From: UBA4427 sp046351135 | Lineage (GTDB): Bacteria > Myxococcota_A > UBA9160 > UBA4427 | DNA: 64,000 nucleotides | Assembly (NCBI GenBank): GCA_046351135.1 | Contig: JAXLZA010000019.1 | Location: forward strand, 26,151 to 90,150 | Reading direction: 5' to 3' | In this document: positions 8,431 to 16,423 of the stretch, piece after piece | Layout: each line of letters starts with the position of its first letter | Position numbering within the stretch: the stretch's first letter is position 1 | The notes under the pieces: generated by a model | What the model saw: only the letters and a program-made list of their open reading frames with translations | What the model was told of the DNA's origin: nothing | Databases searched by the model: none | Made by a program: the position numbers and the translations under genes

Positions 8431-9555
8431 TTATTTCGACTGGGCCGCGAGCTCCGAGAAGCGGACGACGCGGGTGTTCACCGGCGGATGGTCGTCGCCG
8501 CAGCCGATCCAGCGGAACAGCATGCCGCCGCGGTCGTGGCGGCAGGTGTCGAGCCAGTTCGGGTAGCGCTTGCCCGGGTCTCGGTGGGCGACGACGATGC
8601 GGAGGCTGCCGTCGGGCTCGTAGGCGGCGGTCGCATGGTTCACGTGGATCTTGTGGTGGCGGTACTCGAGGGACTCCATCCAGTAGTTCGAGAGCTGGAA
8701 GTTCCAGGTCCCCACCTTCGGAATCCGGTCGACCTCGATCACGAGCGCCTCGTCCGGGCCGAGGACCCAGTGGCTCTGGTGGTAGTGGATGTTGGCGTCG
8801 CCGCCGGCGCGCTGGCAGCGGTCCTGATCGTCCGAGGGCAGCTGGTTGAGGTGCTTCTCGTAGATCGTCATCCAGTCGATGAAGAGGTCCGCGGTGCGCG
8901 TGACGAAGGAGACGCTGCGGCCGAGGGCGGCCTCGAGCTGGAGCGGATCGAGGGCGTCGGTGTGCTCGCCCGGATCGGGGTTCAGGCACTCGATCTCGTA
9001 GGTCGCCGGGACGACGCCTTCGCGGACGTCGAAGGTCTGGCGGACGATGATGCTCTCGGAGGCGACCTCCATCGGCAGCCAGTTGCGGGGCTGCGGCTTC
9101 TGGCTCACGAAGATCTCGAAGCGGCCGTTCGCGTCGACCTCGATCGTGCGCGCGTCGATCTGGCCCGTCGGGCGCATCTCGGCGTTCTTGTCGTAGCTGC
9201 CGGCCTTCGTGCCGAAGCTCAGGTAGGGGACCGTCCCGCGCGTGCCCGTGATGCGATAGTCGTAGCGGCCCGAGATGTTGCAGTTGTGATAGATGTTGTC
9301 GGGGTTGTCGTTCCCGATCCGGATCGTCTCGTTCGAGAGCTGGAAGAAGCGCGGATGGCAGGGATCCGACGACTCGATCTGGCTCTCGAGGCCCGCGCGC
9401 AGGAGCCGCGTCAGGTAGCGGATCCCCTCGGCGCGATCGAAGACGGTCGCCGGCGTGGCCGGGCGCAGGATCGTGTCGCCCGCCTTCTCGAGGGCGCGGC
9501 AGAAGTCGCGCCAGGCGGTGCCGTCGAGGATGCGCTGTTCGGTTCGGCTGGTCAT
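8431..9555 (-). CDS. DUF1214 domain-containing protein
   Basis: A 374-residue protein without a signal peptide. The C-terminal third shows the DUF1214 pattern: WVLGPDEALVIEVDRIP, WNFQLSNYWMESLEY, then DPGKRYPNWLDTCRHDRGGM and FRWIGC. The N-terminal part has RPATPATVFDRAEGIRYLTR, common in the actinobacterial and proteobacterial members. The biochemical role is not known; such genes recur near lipid and steroid catabolism genes. It lies 5 bp upstream of the membrane/DCC gene, so these are probably one transcript. Confidence 0.8.
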   Translation of the reverse strand: MTSRTEQRILDGTAWRDFCRALEKAGDTILRPATPATVFDRAEGIRYLTRLLRAGLESQIESSDPCHPRFFQLSNETIRIGNDNPDNIYHNCNISGRYDYRITGTRGTVPYLSFGTKAGSYDKNAEMRPTGQIDARTIEVDANGRFEIFVSQKPQPRNWLPMEVASESIIVRQTFDVREGVVPATYEIECLNPDPGEHTDALDPLQLEAALGRSVSFVTRTADLFIDWMTIYEKHLNQLPSDDQDRCQRAGGDANIHYHQSHWVLGPDEALVIEVDRIPKVGTWNFQLSNYWMESLEYRHHKIHVNHATAAYEPDGSLRIVVAHRDPGKRYPNWLDTCRHDRGGMLFRWIGCGDDHPPVNTRVVRFSELAAQSK

Positions 9556-9612
9556 CGGGGATCTTCCTCCATTGGGCCCACGCCATCGGGAGCGGGTCGG
9601 GCGAGAGCATTT

Positions 9613-9629
9613 CGAGCGGGTGCCGCTCG
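9613..9629 (-). terminator. Short perfect hairpin between kinase and DUF1214 genes
   Basis: CGAGCGG (9613-9619) pairs with CCGCTCG (9623-9629) around a GTG loop, in the 160-bp gap downstream of the kinase and upstream of DUF1214 on the minus strand. There is no T-run on either side, so it could be a Rho-independent-like stop without a tail, or simply GC-rich secondary structure. Confidence 0.3.
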
Positions 9630-9715
9630 GGTCCTCCCCGCCGTGAGCTCGATTCTCGGAGGTTTCGGGGCGGAGGTCAATCCACCGGATTCGACGTCTC
9701 CGAGCCGTCTCGCGC

Positions 9716-12247
9716 TCATTCTTCGATGGGCAGCGTGATGAGCACCCGCGTGCCGACGCCCTGGACCGACTCGATCCGGACCTGTCCGCCGTGGTCCGTG
9801 ACGACGCCGTGGGTCACCGACAGCCCGAGTCCCGTCCCGCCCGCCCGCGTCCGCGTCGAGAAGAAGGGCTCGAAGATCCGGTCCTGATGCTCCGGCGCGA
9901 TGCCACGGCCGTCGTCGAGGACCTCGATCGTCGCGGTCTTGTCGCGCCGCGCGAGGACGATCGAGACCTGCGCGCCCCCCTCCCGCGACTCGATCGCGTT
10001 GTGGACGACGTTGACGATCGCCTGCTCGAGCTCGATCGGGCTCATGCGGACCAGCAACGGATCGTCGGTCGTCGCGATCGTGACCGAAGCTCCGCGCTCC
10101 CGCGCGAAGGGATGGACCGCGCGGTGGGCGCGCCGGGCGACGCGGTTCAGGTCCTCGACCCACTTCGCGGTCGGCTGCTCGCGCGAGAACTGCAGCATGC
10201 TGCGCACGATCTGGGCACACCGCCGCGCCTCGGCGAGGTTGTCGCGCAGCGCCCGCTCGTAGATCGCGAGCGCCTCGTCGTCGCCATGGCAGAGCAGCGC
10301 GTACTCGGCGCAGTTCAGGATCGCGCCGATCGGGTTGTTGATCTGGTGGGCGACACCGGCCGCGAGCGTCCCGACCGCGACGAGGCGATCGTGCTCGATC
10401 AGGCGGCTGCGCGATTCCACGAGCTCGCGCGTGCGCGCCGCGATCGTCTCCTCGAGCTCGCGCTGGTACTGTGCACGATAGGCCTCGGCCTGCTTGCGCT
10501 CGCGCAGGTCGACGCCGATCAGGATCGCGCTGTCCTGGGAGACCTGGGCGAAGGAGAGCAGCATCGGGATCCGGCGTCCGTCGCGGGTCAGGAACTCCTT
10601 CTCGAAGGGCTGGGGGAGGCTCGCCGGATCGGCGGCTGCGGCGCGGGTGGCGTCCTCCCGCTGGTACTCGGGGGCCGTGAGCTCGCGCCAGTCGAGCGGC
10701 AGATCCTGCTTCGTGTAGCCGAGCAGGGAGAGGAAGGTGTCGTTCGCTTCGGTGATCGCGCCGTCGCGATCGGCGAAGTAGACGGAGACGATGTTCGAGT
10801 CGACGAGCGTCCGGAATCGCTGCTGGTCCCGGCGCAGCTGGTCGGTCAGGGCGACCTGATCGGTGATGTCGAAGGCCGCGCCGACCAGGCGCACGATCCG
10901 GCCCTCCGCGTCGCGATCGGCCTCCGCGAGCACGCGCAGGCTGCGCAGTGCACCGTCGCTCGCGCGGTGGATCCGGAAGATCTGCTCCTCCGGTCCGCCC
11001 CGATCGGTCAGGCTCTCCCTCAGCTCCCGTACGCGGGCGCGATCGTCGGTGTGGATCAGCGCGTCCATGGTGTCGCGAGAGATCGGGCCGGCGCCCGGGG
11101 CGAGGCCCTGGATGCGGTACATCTCGTCCGAGAGGATGATCTGCCTGCCGTCGGGATCGACCTCCCAGCTGCCGACGCCGGCGATCCGCTCGGAGCGGCG
11201 CAGCCGCGCCTCGCTGCGGCGGAGGATCTGCTCCTGCTCGACCCGGGTCGTCACGTCCCGCGTCCGCGTCACGATGCGGAGCGCGCCGGAGAGGGTCCGA
11301 TAGCTCGTGCCCAGGAACTCGTACCAGCGCTGCGAGCCGTCGGGCAGGATCGCGAGGTGGCTCGTCCCGGCGGCCGCCTCGACGTCCGCGGCCGTGAGGC
11401 GGCCCGCGCTCGAGAGCGTGCTCCAGATCGGCGAGTCGGGGCTCGGTGCGAGGAATTCGAGCACGTTGCGTCCGATCAGCGCCTCGACCGGCCGGTCCGC
11501 GGCGATCGCCGCGCCGGGGCTGACCCAGGTCAGGATGCCGCGCTCGTCGACCTCCGAGAGGAAGTCCTGCGGCGACCGGGCGAGCATCTCGAGACGCATG
11601 GCGTTGGCGCGGGCCGCGTCCTCGTGGCGCCGGGCGCTGCGGCCGATGCGGTCGAGATGAATGTAGATCTGAAGTGAGGCGAGCGGGACGCCGAGCGAGA
11701 CCCACGCGATCCAGTTGCTCCAGCCGTAGCTGCCCCGGGCGTGGCTCATCGCGTCGTAGAACTCGACCGCGCCGTAGATCGAGAATCCCACGCACAGCGC
11801 GTAGTCGCTCGGGACGAGCTTCTTCTGCGATCCGTGGGGCGGATGGACGATGATCCAGGCGGCGACGAAGGCGAGCATGGGCTCGGTCGCCATGGCGATC
11901 GAGACCGCGAAGTCCCGCGCCCCGACCAGGTATCCCGCGACGCGGGTCACCGCGAGCACGAAGGCGACCGGAATGAGCCACGGTCGATCGGCGCGCTCGG
12001 TATGCGCGAGGGCGCCGAGCAGCATGAAGGGCGCGACGAAGCTGCTGAAGATCGGCGTGATCGGCGCGATCTCGGGATAGTGGGGGATCAGGAGCTGCGC
12101 GAAGGCGGCCTGGATCAGGGCGCTCCACGCGAACAGCCAATAGGCGAGGGCGCGGATGCCGTTCCGGAAGAGCGCGACCGCGGTGACCGTGAGCAGCACG
12201 GACGTCGAGGCGAGCGCGGTCAGTATGAGGATGAGGAATGTGCTCAT
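9716..12247 (-). CDS. Membrane-bound PAS sensor histidine kinase
   Basis: An 843-residue protein. Residues 1-210 contain about seven membrane helices. Three PAS-like domains follow, roughly 225-335 (ending RIVTRTRDVTTR), 350-465 (ending VGAAFDITDQV) and 475-595 (ending IGVDLRERKQAE), then a coiled coil. The H-box AAGVAHQINNPIGAILN places the phospho-acceptor His near residue 634. The N, G1 and G2 boxes are NVVHNAIESREGG, VLDDGRGIAP and GTGLGLSVTHGVV. The ATG at 12247 is preferred over an upstream TTG because AAGGG lies just before it. No response regulator is adjacent, so it is an orphan kinase; the signal is unknown. Confidence 0.92.
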   Translation of the reverse strand: MSTFLILILTALASTSVLLTVTAVALFRNGIRALAYWLFAWSALIQAAFAQLLIPHYPEIAPITPIFSSFVAPFMLLGALAHTERADRPWLIPVAFVLAVTRVAGYLVGARDFAVSIAMATEPMLAFVAAWIIVHPPHGSQKKLVPSDYALCVGFSIYGAVEFYDAMSHARGSYGWSNWIAWVSLGVPLASLQIYIHLDRIGRSARRHEDAARANAMRLEMLARSPQDFLSEVDERGILTWVSPGAAIAADRPVEALIGRNVLEFLAPSPDSPIWSTLSSAGRLTAADVEAAAGTSHLAILPDGSQRWYEFLGTSYRTLSGALRIVTRTRDVTTRVEQEQILRRSEARLRRSERIAGVGSWEVDPDGRQIILSDEMYRIQGLAPGAGPISRDTMDALIHTDDRARVRELRESLTDRGGPEEQIFRIHRASDGALRSLRVLAEADRDAEGRIVRLVGAAFDITDQVALTDQLRRDQQRFRTLVDSNIVSVYFADRDGAITEANDTFLSLLGYTKQDLPLDWRELTAPEYQREDATRAAAADPASLPQPFEKEFLTRDGRRIPMLLSFAQVSQDSAILIGVDLRERKQAEAYRAQYQRELEETIAARTRELVESRSRLIEHDRLVAVGTLAAGVAHQINNPIGAILNCAEYALLCHGDDEALAIYERALRDNLAEARRCAQIVRSMLQFSREQPTAKWVEDLNRVARRAHRAVHPFARERGASVTIATTDDPLLVRMSPIELEQAIVNVVHNAIESREGGAQVSIVLARRDKTATIEVLDDGRGIAPEHQDRIFEPFFSTRTRAGGTGLGLSVTHGVVTDHGGQVRIESVQGVGTRVLITLPIEE

Positions 12248-12380
12248 CCCTTGGCCCCCGTTCCAGGTCAAGGCAGTATAGGGACCCGCGCCCCGAATGA
12301 TCGGGAATTCCGGGCCGCCAACGAGATTTCCCGGGCGCCCCGTTCGGAGCCAGGGAAGCGGGGAAGGGAAGAGGAGCGAC

Positions 12381-13652
12381 GTGTCGAACCTGATCGAGCG
12401 CGACCGCCGTCGGGTCTGGCATCCCTATGCGGGGGCCGTCGCGAGCCCGCTCTTCGCCGTGGAGAGCGCGGCCGGCGTGAGGCTCCGTCTCGAGGACGGG
12501 CGCGAGCTGATCGACGGGATGTCCTCGTGGTGGTCGGTGATCCACGGCTATCGCCACCCCCACATCGAGGCGGCGGTGAAGCGTCAGCTCGAGCGCCTGC
12601 CCCACGTCATGTTCGGCGGCCTGACCCACGAGCCCGCCGTCCGGCTCTGCGAGCGCCTGGTCGAGCGGGCGCCGGCCGGCCTCGAGCGGGTCTTCCTCTC
12701 GGATTCGGGCTCGGTCGCGGTCGAGGTCGCGATCAAGATGGCGCTCCAGTTCTGGCGGGCGCGCGGCCGCCCCGAGCGCCGGCGCCTGCTCGCCCTGCGC
12801 GGCGGCTACCACGGCGACACCTTCGGCGCGATGGCGGTCTGCGATCCCGTGACCGGCATGCACGGCCTGTTCAGCGGCCTGCTCCCCGCCCACGTCTTCG
12901 CCGAGCGCCCGGCCCGGCGCTTCGGCGAGCGCTGCACGCCCGAGGACCTCGCCGACCTGACGCGCCTCGTCGAGACCCACCGCGACGAGCTCGCGGCGGT
13001 GATCCTCGAGCCGATCGTGCAGGGCGCGGGAGGCATGTGGTTCTACTCCGCGGACTACCTGCGGCATCTGCGAACACTCTGCGACGAGGCCGGAATCCTG
13101 CTCATCGCCGACGAGATCGCGACGGGCTTCGGGCGGACGGGACGCTTCTTCGCCTGCGAGCACGCCGGCATCGCGCCCGACGTCCTCTGTGTCGGCAAGG
13201 CGCTGACGGGCGGGACCCTGACCCTCGCCGCGACCCTCGCGAGCAGCGAGGTCTGTCGCACCCTCTCGAGCGGCGATCCGGGCGTCTTCATGCACGGCCC
13301 GACCTTCATGGGCAACGCCCTCGCGTGCGCGGCGGCCCATGCGAGCCTCGACCTGCTCGACTCGGGCGAGTGGAAGGGGCAGGTCGCGCAGATCGAGCGG
13401 GCCCTCGCGCGGGGGCTCGAGCCCTGCCGCGGAATGCCGGCGGTCGCCGACGTGCGGGTCCTCGGTGGGATCGGTGTCGTCGAGCTGCGGGAGCCCGTCG
13501 ACATGGAGCGGATCGAGCCCGCCTTCGTCGAGCAGGGCATCTGGATCCGGCCCTTCGGCCGGCTCGTCTACACGATGCCGCCCTACGGGATCGGTGAGGA
13601 CGACCTCGCGCGTCTGACGGCTGGGATCAGCGCGGTCGTCGGGGCGCTCTGA
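12381..13652 (+). CDS. bioA: Adenosylmethionine-8-amino-7-oxononanoate aminotransferase
   Basis: PLP enzyme of biotin synthesis: transfers the amino group of S-adenosylmethionine to KAPA to give DAPA, in the cytoplasm. The BioA hallmark GMSSWWSVIHGYRHPHI is at about residues 47-63. GGYHGDTFGAMAVCD, ADEIATGFGRTG and the PLP lysine in CVGKALTGG (K273) are intact. The 423-residue length is normal. The GTG start at 12381 is supported by GAGGAG at 12371-12376. No other bio gene is in the window, so the biotin genes are dispersed. It is divergent from the kinase gene across 133 bp and followed by a strong hairpin. Confidence 0.93.
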   Translation: MSNLIERDRRRVWHPYAGAVASPLFAVESAAGVRLRLEDGRELIDGMSSWWSVIHGYRHPHIEAAVKRQLERLPHVMFGGLTHEPAVRLCERLVERAPAGLERVFLSDSGSVAVEVAIKMALQFWRARGRPERRRLLALRGGYHGDTFGAMAVCDPVTGMHGLFSGLLPAHVFAERPARRFGERCTPEDLADLTRLVETHRDELAAVILEPIVQGAGGMWFYSADYLRHLRTLCDEAGILLIADEIATGFGRTGRFFACEHAGIAPDVLCVGKALTGGTLTLAATLASSEVCRTLSSGDPGVFMHGPTFMGNALACAAAHASLDLLDSGEWKGQVAQIERALARGLEPCRGMPAVADVRVLGGIGVVELREPVDMERIEPAFVEQGIWIRPFGRLVYTMPPYGIGEDDLARLTAGISAVVGAL

Positions 13653-13690
13653 GCGCGCGTCGCCGCCCCCGCGTCGCGCGGGCTCCGCAG

Positions 13691-13784
13691 GACGACGGTC
13701 GCCGGAATCGCGCTGGAGCCGGCTCGGGATGGGCGCGTTCGCCTCGAGAACGCCCCGCCGGCCCGCGCGGCGGCGACCGTCGTC
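13691..13784. terminator. 94-nt nested hairpin downstream of bioA
   Basis: The outer arms are a perfect 14-bp inverted repeat, GACGACGGTCGCCG (13691-13704) with CGGCGACCGTCGTC (13771-13784). Nested inside are CGCGC (13709-13713) with GCGCG (13765-13769), GCCGGC (13718-13723) with GCCGGC (13757-13762), and CGTTC (13736-13740) with GAACG (13748-13752) around a 7-nt loop. It starts 39 bp after bioA and lies between convergent genes, so a two-way terminator is the simplest reading. A structured RNA or REP-like element is possible. Confidence 0.55.
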
Positions 13785-14110
13785 GCGGATTCTCCCGATC
13801 GGGTACCCGCTCGCGCGCCCTGAACGTCCGGCTTCGGCGGCAGGCTCGATGCGGAGAGCCTCGTTCGGGAAGTCGGACCGCGCGGATCGGAATCGGGAGG
13901 AGTTGGAAGCGGGATGTGAGCGTGTGTCCTTCGGCTCCGAAGAGACCACAGGCCCGCGAGATTGCAAGGGCTTCGTCCGCAATGGACGCAAAAATGTGTG
14001 ACGAATCGGCGGGGCGTGGGGAAGTCTCGCCAAACATCGATGCCGAGAATCCCCGACCCCGGCCGACTGACGTCCCATCCGTTGACGCGTGTCAGTGACG
14101 CGCGCCGGCG
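13785..14110. other. Convergent intergenic region, no gene seen
   Basis: This lies between the hairpin after bioA and the stop codon of the enoyl-CoA hydratase gene. Short open frames are present, but none has a plausible ribosome site plus recognisable protein. The segment 13900-14010 is visibly less GC-rich than the flanking genes. Confidence 0.5.
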
Positions 14111-14890
14111 CTATTTGCGGAACTGGCGGAAGTCGGGCTTGCGCTTCCCGATGAAGGCGGCGATCGCCTCCTTGTTCTCGGGGCCACCGAAGAGCTTCGC
14201 CATGCCCGCGCTCTCCATGGCGCGGGCGGTGCGGACGTTTTCGCGGTGGAACGACTTCAGCATGCGCTTCATCTCCATCAGCGAGCTCGTCGGCCACTGC
14301 GCCATCTGCCGCGCCTTGTCCGTCGCCTCGGCGAGCACGCGGTCGTCGGCGTAGGCGCGGGTCGCGATGCCGTACTCGACGGCGCGGGCGGCGTCGACCC
14401 AGTCGGCGGTGAAGAGCAGCTCCGCCGCCTGCTTCTGGCCGATCACGAGGGGCGCCATGTAGCAGGCGGCCGCCTCGGTCACGAGGCCGAGGTTCGCGAA
14501 GGGCATGCGCATGCGGACGGACTCGCCGACGTAGACGACGTCGCAGTGGAACAGGACCGTCATGCCGTAGCCGATCGCGCAGCCGCGCACGGCGGCGACG
14601 AGCGGCTTCTCGAGGGCGCAGATCGCGTCCATCATGAACTCGAAGGGCGGCGGTCCACCGTCGCCCGCGGCGCCGCCCGGCGAGGTCAGATCGAGCCCCG
14701 AGCTGAAGTCCTCCCCCGCACCGGTCAGCAGGACCGTCGCGACGCGCGGATCCGACTGGGCGCGCACGAACGCTTCGCCGACGGCGCGGAAGGCCTCGGC
14801 GTTCATGGCGTTGCGGCGCTCGGGGCGGTTCATCGTGATCGTGAGGACGCCGGTCTCGTCGAGATCGGTGAGGGCGAGGGCGGTCGACAT
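14111..14890 (-). CDS. Enoyl-CoA hydratase/isomerase family protein
   Basis: Crotonase-fold enzyme of 259 residues. It begins MSTALALTDLDETGVLTITM, followed by NRPERRNAMN. The oxyanion-hole segments are EDFSSGLDL and AAVRGCAIGYGMTVLF, and the Glu in LGLVTEAAACYMAP is in the position of the second catalytic Glu of hydratases. The residue equivalent to the first catalytic Glu is not obvious, so hydratase versus isomerase cannot be decided. The C-terminal SFHRENVRTARAMESAG block is typical of catabolic members. It is divergent from the next gene across 317 bp. Confidence 0.85.
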   Translation of the reverse strand: MSTALALTDLDETGVLTITMNRPERRNAMNAEAFRAVGEAFVRAQSDPRVATVLLTGAGEDFSSGLDLTSPGGAAGDGGPPPFEFMMDAICALEKPLVAAVRGCAIGYGMTVLFHCDVVYVGESVRMRMPFANLGLVTEAAACYMAPLVIGQKQAAELLFTADWVDAARAVEYGIATRAYADDRVLAEATDKARQMAQWPTSSLMEMKRMLKSFHRENVRTARAMESAGMAKLFGGPENKEAIAAFIGKRKPDFRQFRK

Positions 14891-15207
14891 GGCGGGGCCT
14901 TTCGTCGGGGCAGGTCGGTGGGGCTTCGGGCTCGGCGAGCGGGCGGGCGGGCGCGGGGCTCGCCGGGCGCGCCGGGTCGGGTCGGATCCGATCGGGTCGG
15001 GCCTCGTGGGGACGAGGCCGGGAACGGGTTCGGAGGAAGCAGCCGCCGTCCGACGGCCGGTCGACGAGTCTACCGGCGCCGGGGCGGTCGAACAAAGGGT
15101 CGGACGGGTTAACATGCCTCCCCCGCCCGCCGGAGCCCGTCGGGCCGGGATGCGCGCGGCGGCCGGGGCCGTCGCGACCCCGAATCCGAACCCCCTGGAG
15201 TCCTCCG
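14891..15207. promoter_or_regulatory. Divergent intergenic region between hydratase and conserved unknown gene
   Basis: These 317 bp are GC-rich, with GGGCGGGCGGGCGC-type runs and the direct repeats CGGGTCGG / CGGATCCGATCGGGTCGG near 14980-15002. The only AT-containing island is GGGTTAACATG near 15106-15115. Both divergent promoters must lie here, but no clear -35/-10 pair was recognised. Confidence 0.35.
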
Positions 15208-16347
15208 ATGCCGATCAGCCCGATGGACGAGTATCTCGCCCACCAGACCACCGACACCTTCGACTACGTCTTCACGAGCGATCGCAACTTCTACGACCGC
15301 TACTACTTCAACATGCACGACTCGAAGGGCGACTTCTTCATGGTCGCCGGCCTCGGGCAGTACCCGAACCTCGGCGTGACCGACGCCTTCGTCACGATCT
15401 CCCACGGGACCCAGCAGTACACCGTCCGCGCGTCGCGCCAGCTCGGCAGCAACCGCCTCGACACGACCGTCGGCCCCTTCTCGATCGAGGTCCTCGAGGG
15501 GCTGAAGTCGCTGCGGCTGAAGTGTGCCGAGAACGAGTGGGGCGTCGCTTTCGACGTCCGCTTCGACGGAACCGTCCCGGCCCTCGAGGAGCCGAAGACC
15601 TTCCAGCGCAACCGGGCCCGGGTGACCTCCGACGTGTCGCGTTATGCCCAGGTCGGGAGCTACACCGGCCGCGTCACCGTCGCCGGCCAGACCTACGAGG
15701 TCACCCCGGACAAGTGGAAGGGCGCCCGCGACCGCTCCTGGGGCATCCGCCCCGTCGGCGAGCGCGAGGCTCCCGGCATCGCGATCGAGGACCTGATGTC
15801 GGGCCAGCACGGCTTCTGCCACCACTGGATCCCGCTCCAGCTCGACCGCGGCATGTACAAGGTCATGTGGGACGCCGACTACTCGGGCCGCGTGATCGTC
15901 GAGGAGGCGGCCTTCGCGCCCTCGTTCGCGGCGCAGGCGAGCGGCCAGGCCGGCGCGATCCAGAAGTTCGGGACGCCGAAGATCGAGCCCGTCTTCCTGT
16001 CGGGAACACGCGAGCTCGCGTCCGCCCGCACGACCCTCGCCGTCGCCCCCGGCCAGGACCTCGTCATCACGAGCACCCCCCTGCGCACCGTCTACCTCGC
16101 CGCCGGCACGGGCTACATCCCGAGCGACGACTGGGGCCACGGCCACTACAAGGGCAAGCTCGTCGTCCAGGGCAAGCAGTACGACATGTCGACCCAGGAC
16201 AAGCGCACGCCCTTCGCGATCCTGAACGAGACCCTCTGCCGCTTCGATCTCTCGACGGGCGAGGTCGCCTACGGGATGCACGAGAACATGTGTCTCGGCG
16301 TCTTCAAGCCGTACGGCTTCGAGAAGGGCGACCAGACGGCGCCGTGA
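15208..16347 (+). CDS. Conserved protein of unknown function, AttH/CrtC-like or DUF7064-like
   Basis: A 379-residue soluble protein without a signal peptide, rich in beta-strand-like segments (FDYVFTSDRNFYDRYYF, GDFFMVAGLGQYPNLG, WGIRPVGEREAP, GFCHHWIPLQL, FDLSTGEVAYGMHE). The layout resembles the hydroxyneurosporene synthase/AttH lipocalin-like group and the DUF7064/7065 proteins found with acyl-CoA and steroid genes, but I am not certain of the family. The ATG at 15208 follows CCTGGAG at 15199-15205. Divergence from an enoyl-CoA hydratase suggests a lipid-related ligand; this is inference. Confidence 0.6.
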   Translation: MPISPMDEYLAHQTTDTFDYVFTSDRNFYDRYYFNMHDSKGDFFMVAGLGQYPNLGVTDAFVTISHGTQQYTVRASRQLGSNRLDTTVGPFSIEVLEGLKSLRLKCAENEWGVAFDVRFDGTVPALEEPKTFQRNRARVTSDVSRYAQVGSYTGRVTVAGQTYEVTPDKWKGARDRSWGIRPVGEREAPGIAIEDLMSGQHGFCHHWIPLQLDRGMYKVMWDADYSGRVIVEEAAFAPSFAAQASGQAGAIQKFGTPKIEPVFLSGTRELASARTTLAVAPGQDLVITSTPLRTVYLAAGTGYIPSDDWGHGHYKGKLVVQGKQYDMSTQDKRTPFAILNETLCRFDLSTGEVAYGMHENMCLGVFKPYGFEKGDQTAP

Positions 16348-16423
16348 GGCAGCGGCTCCCACGACGGGCCGCGTCCGGATCCGCGCGCGCGGCCGCGCGC
16401 CCGGTCGCGGACGGGGTCGCGGG

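Noticed and set aside
9552..15257. Very long open frames on the opposite strand or other frames (for example 1901 codons here and 1671 codons at 55633-60648)
   Set aside because: They overlap well supported genes in other frames, read as Arg/Pro/Ala-rich low-complexity sequence and have no domain. Stop-poor antisense frames are expected in about 70 % GC DNA.
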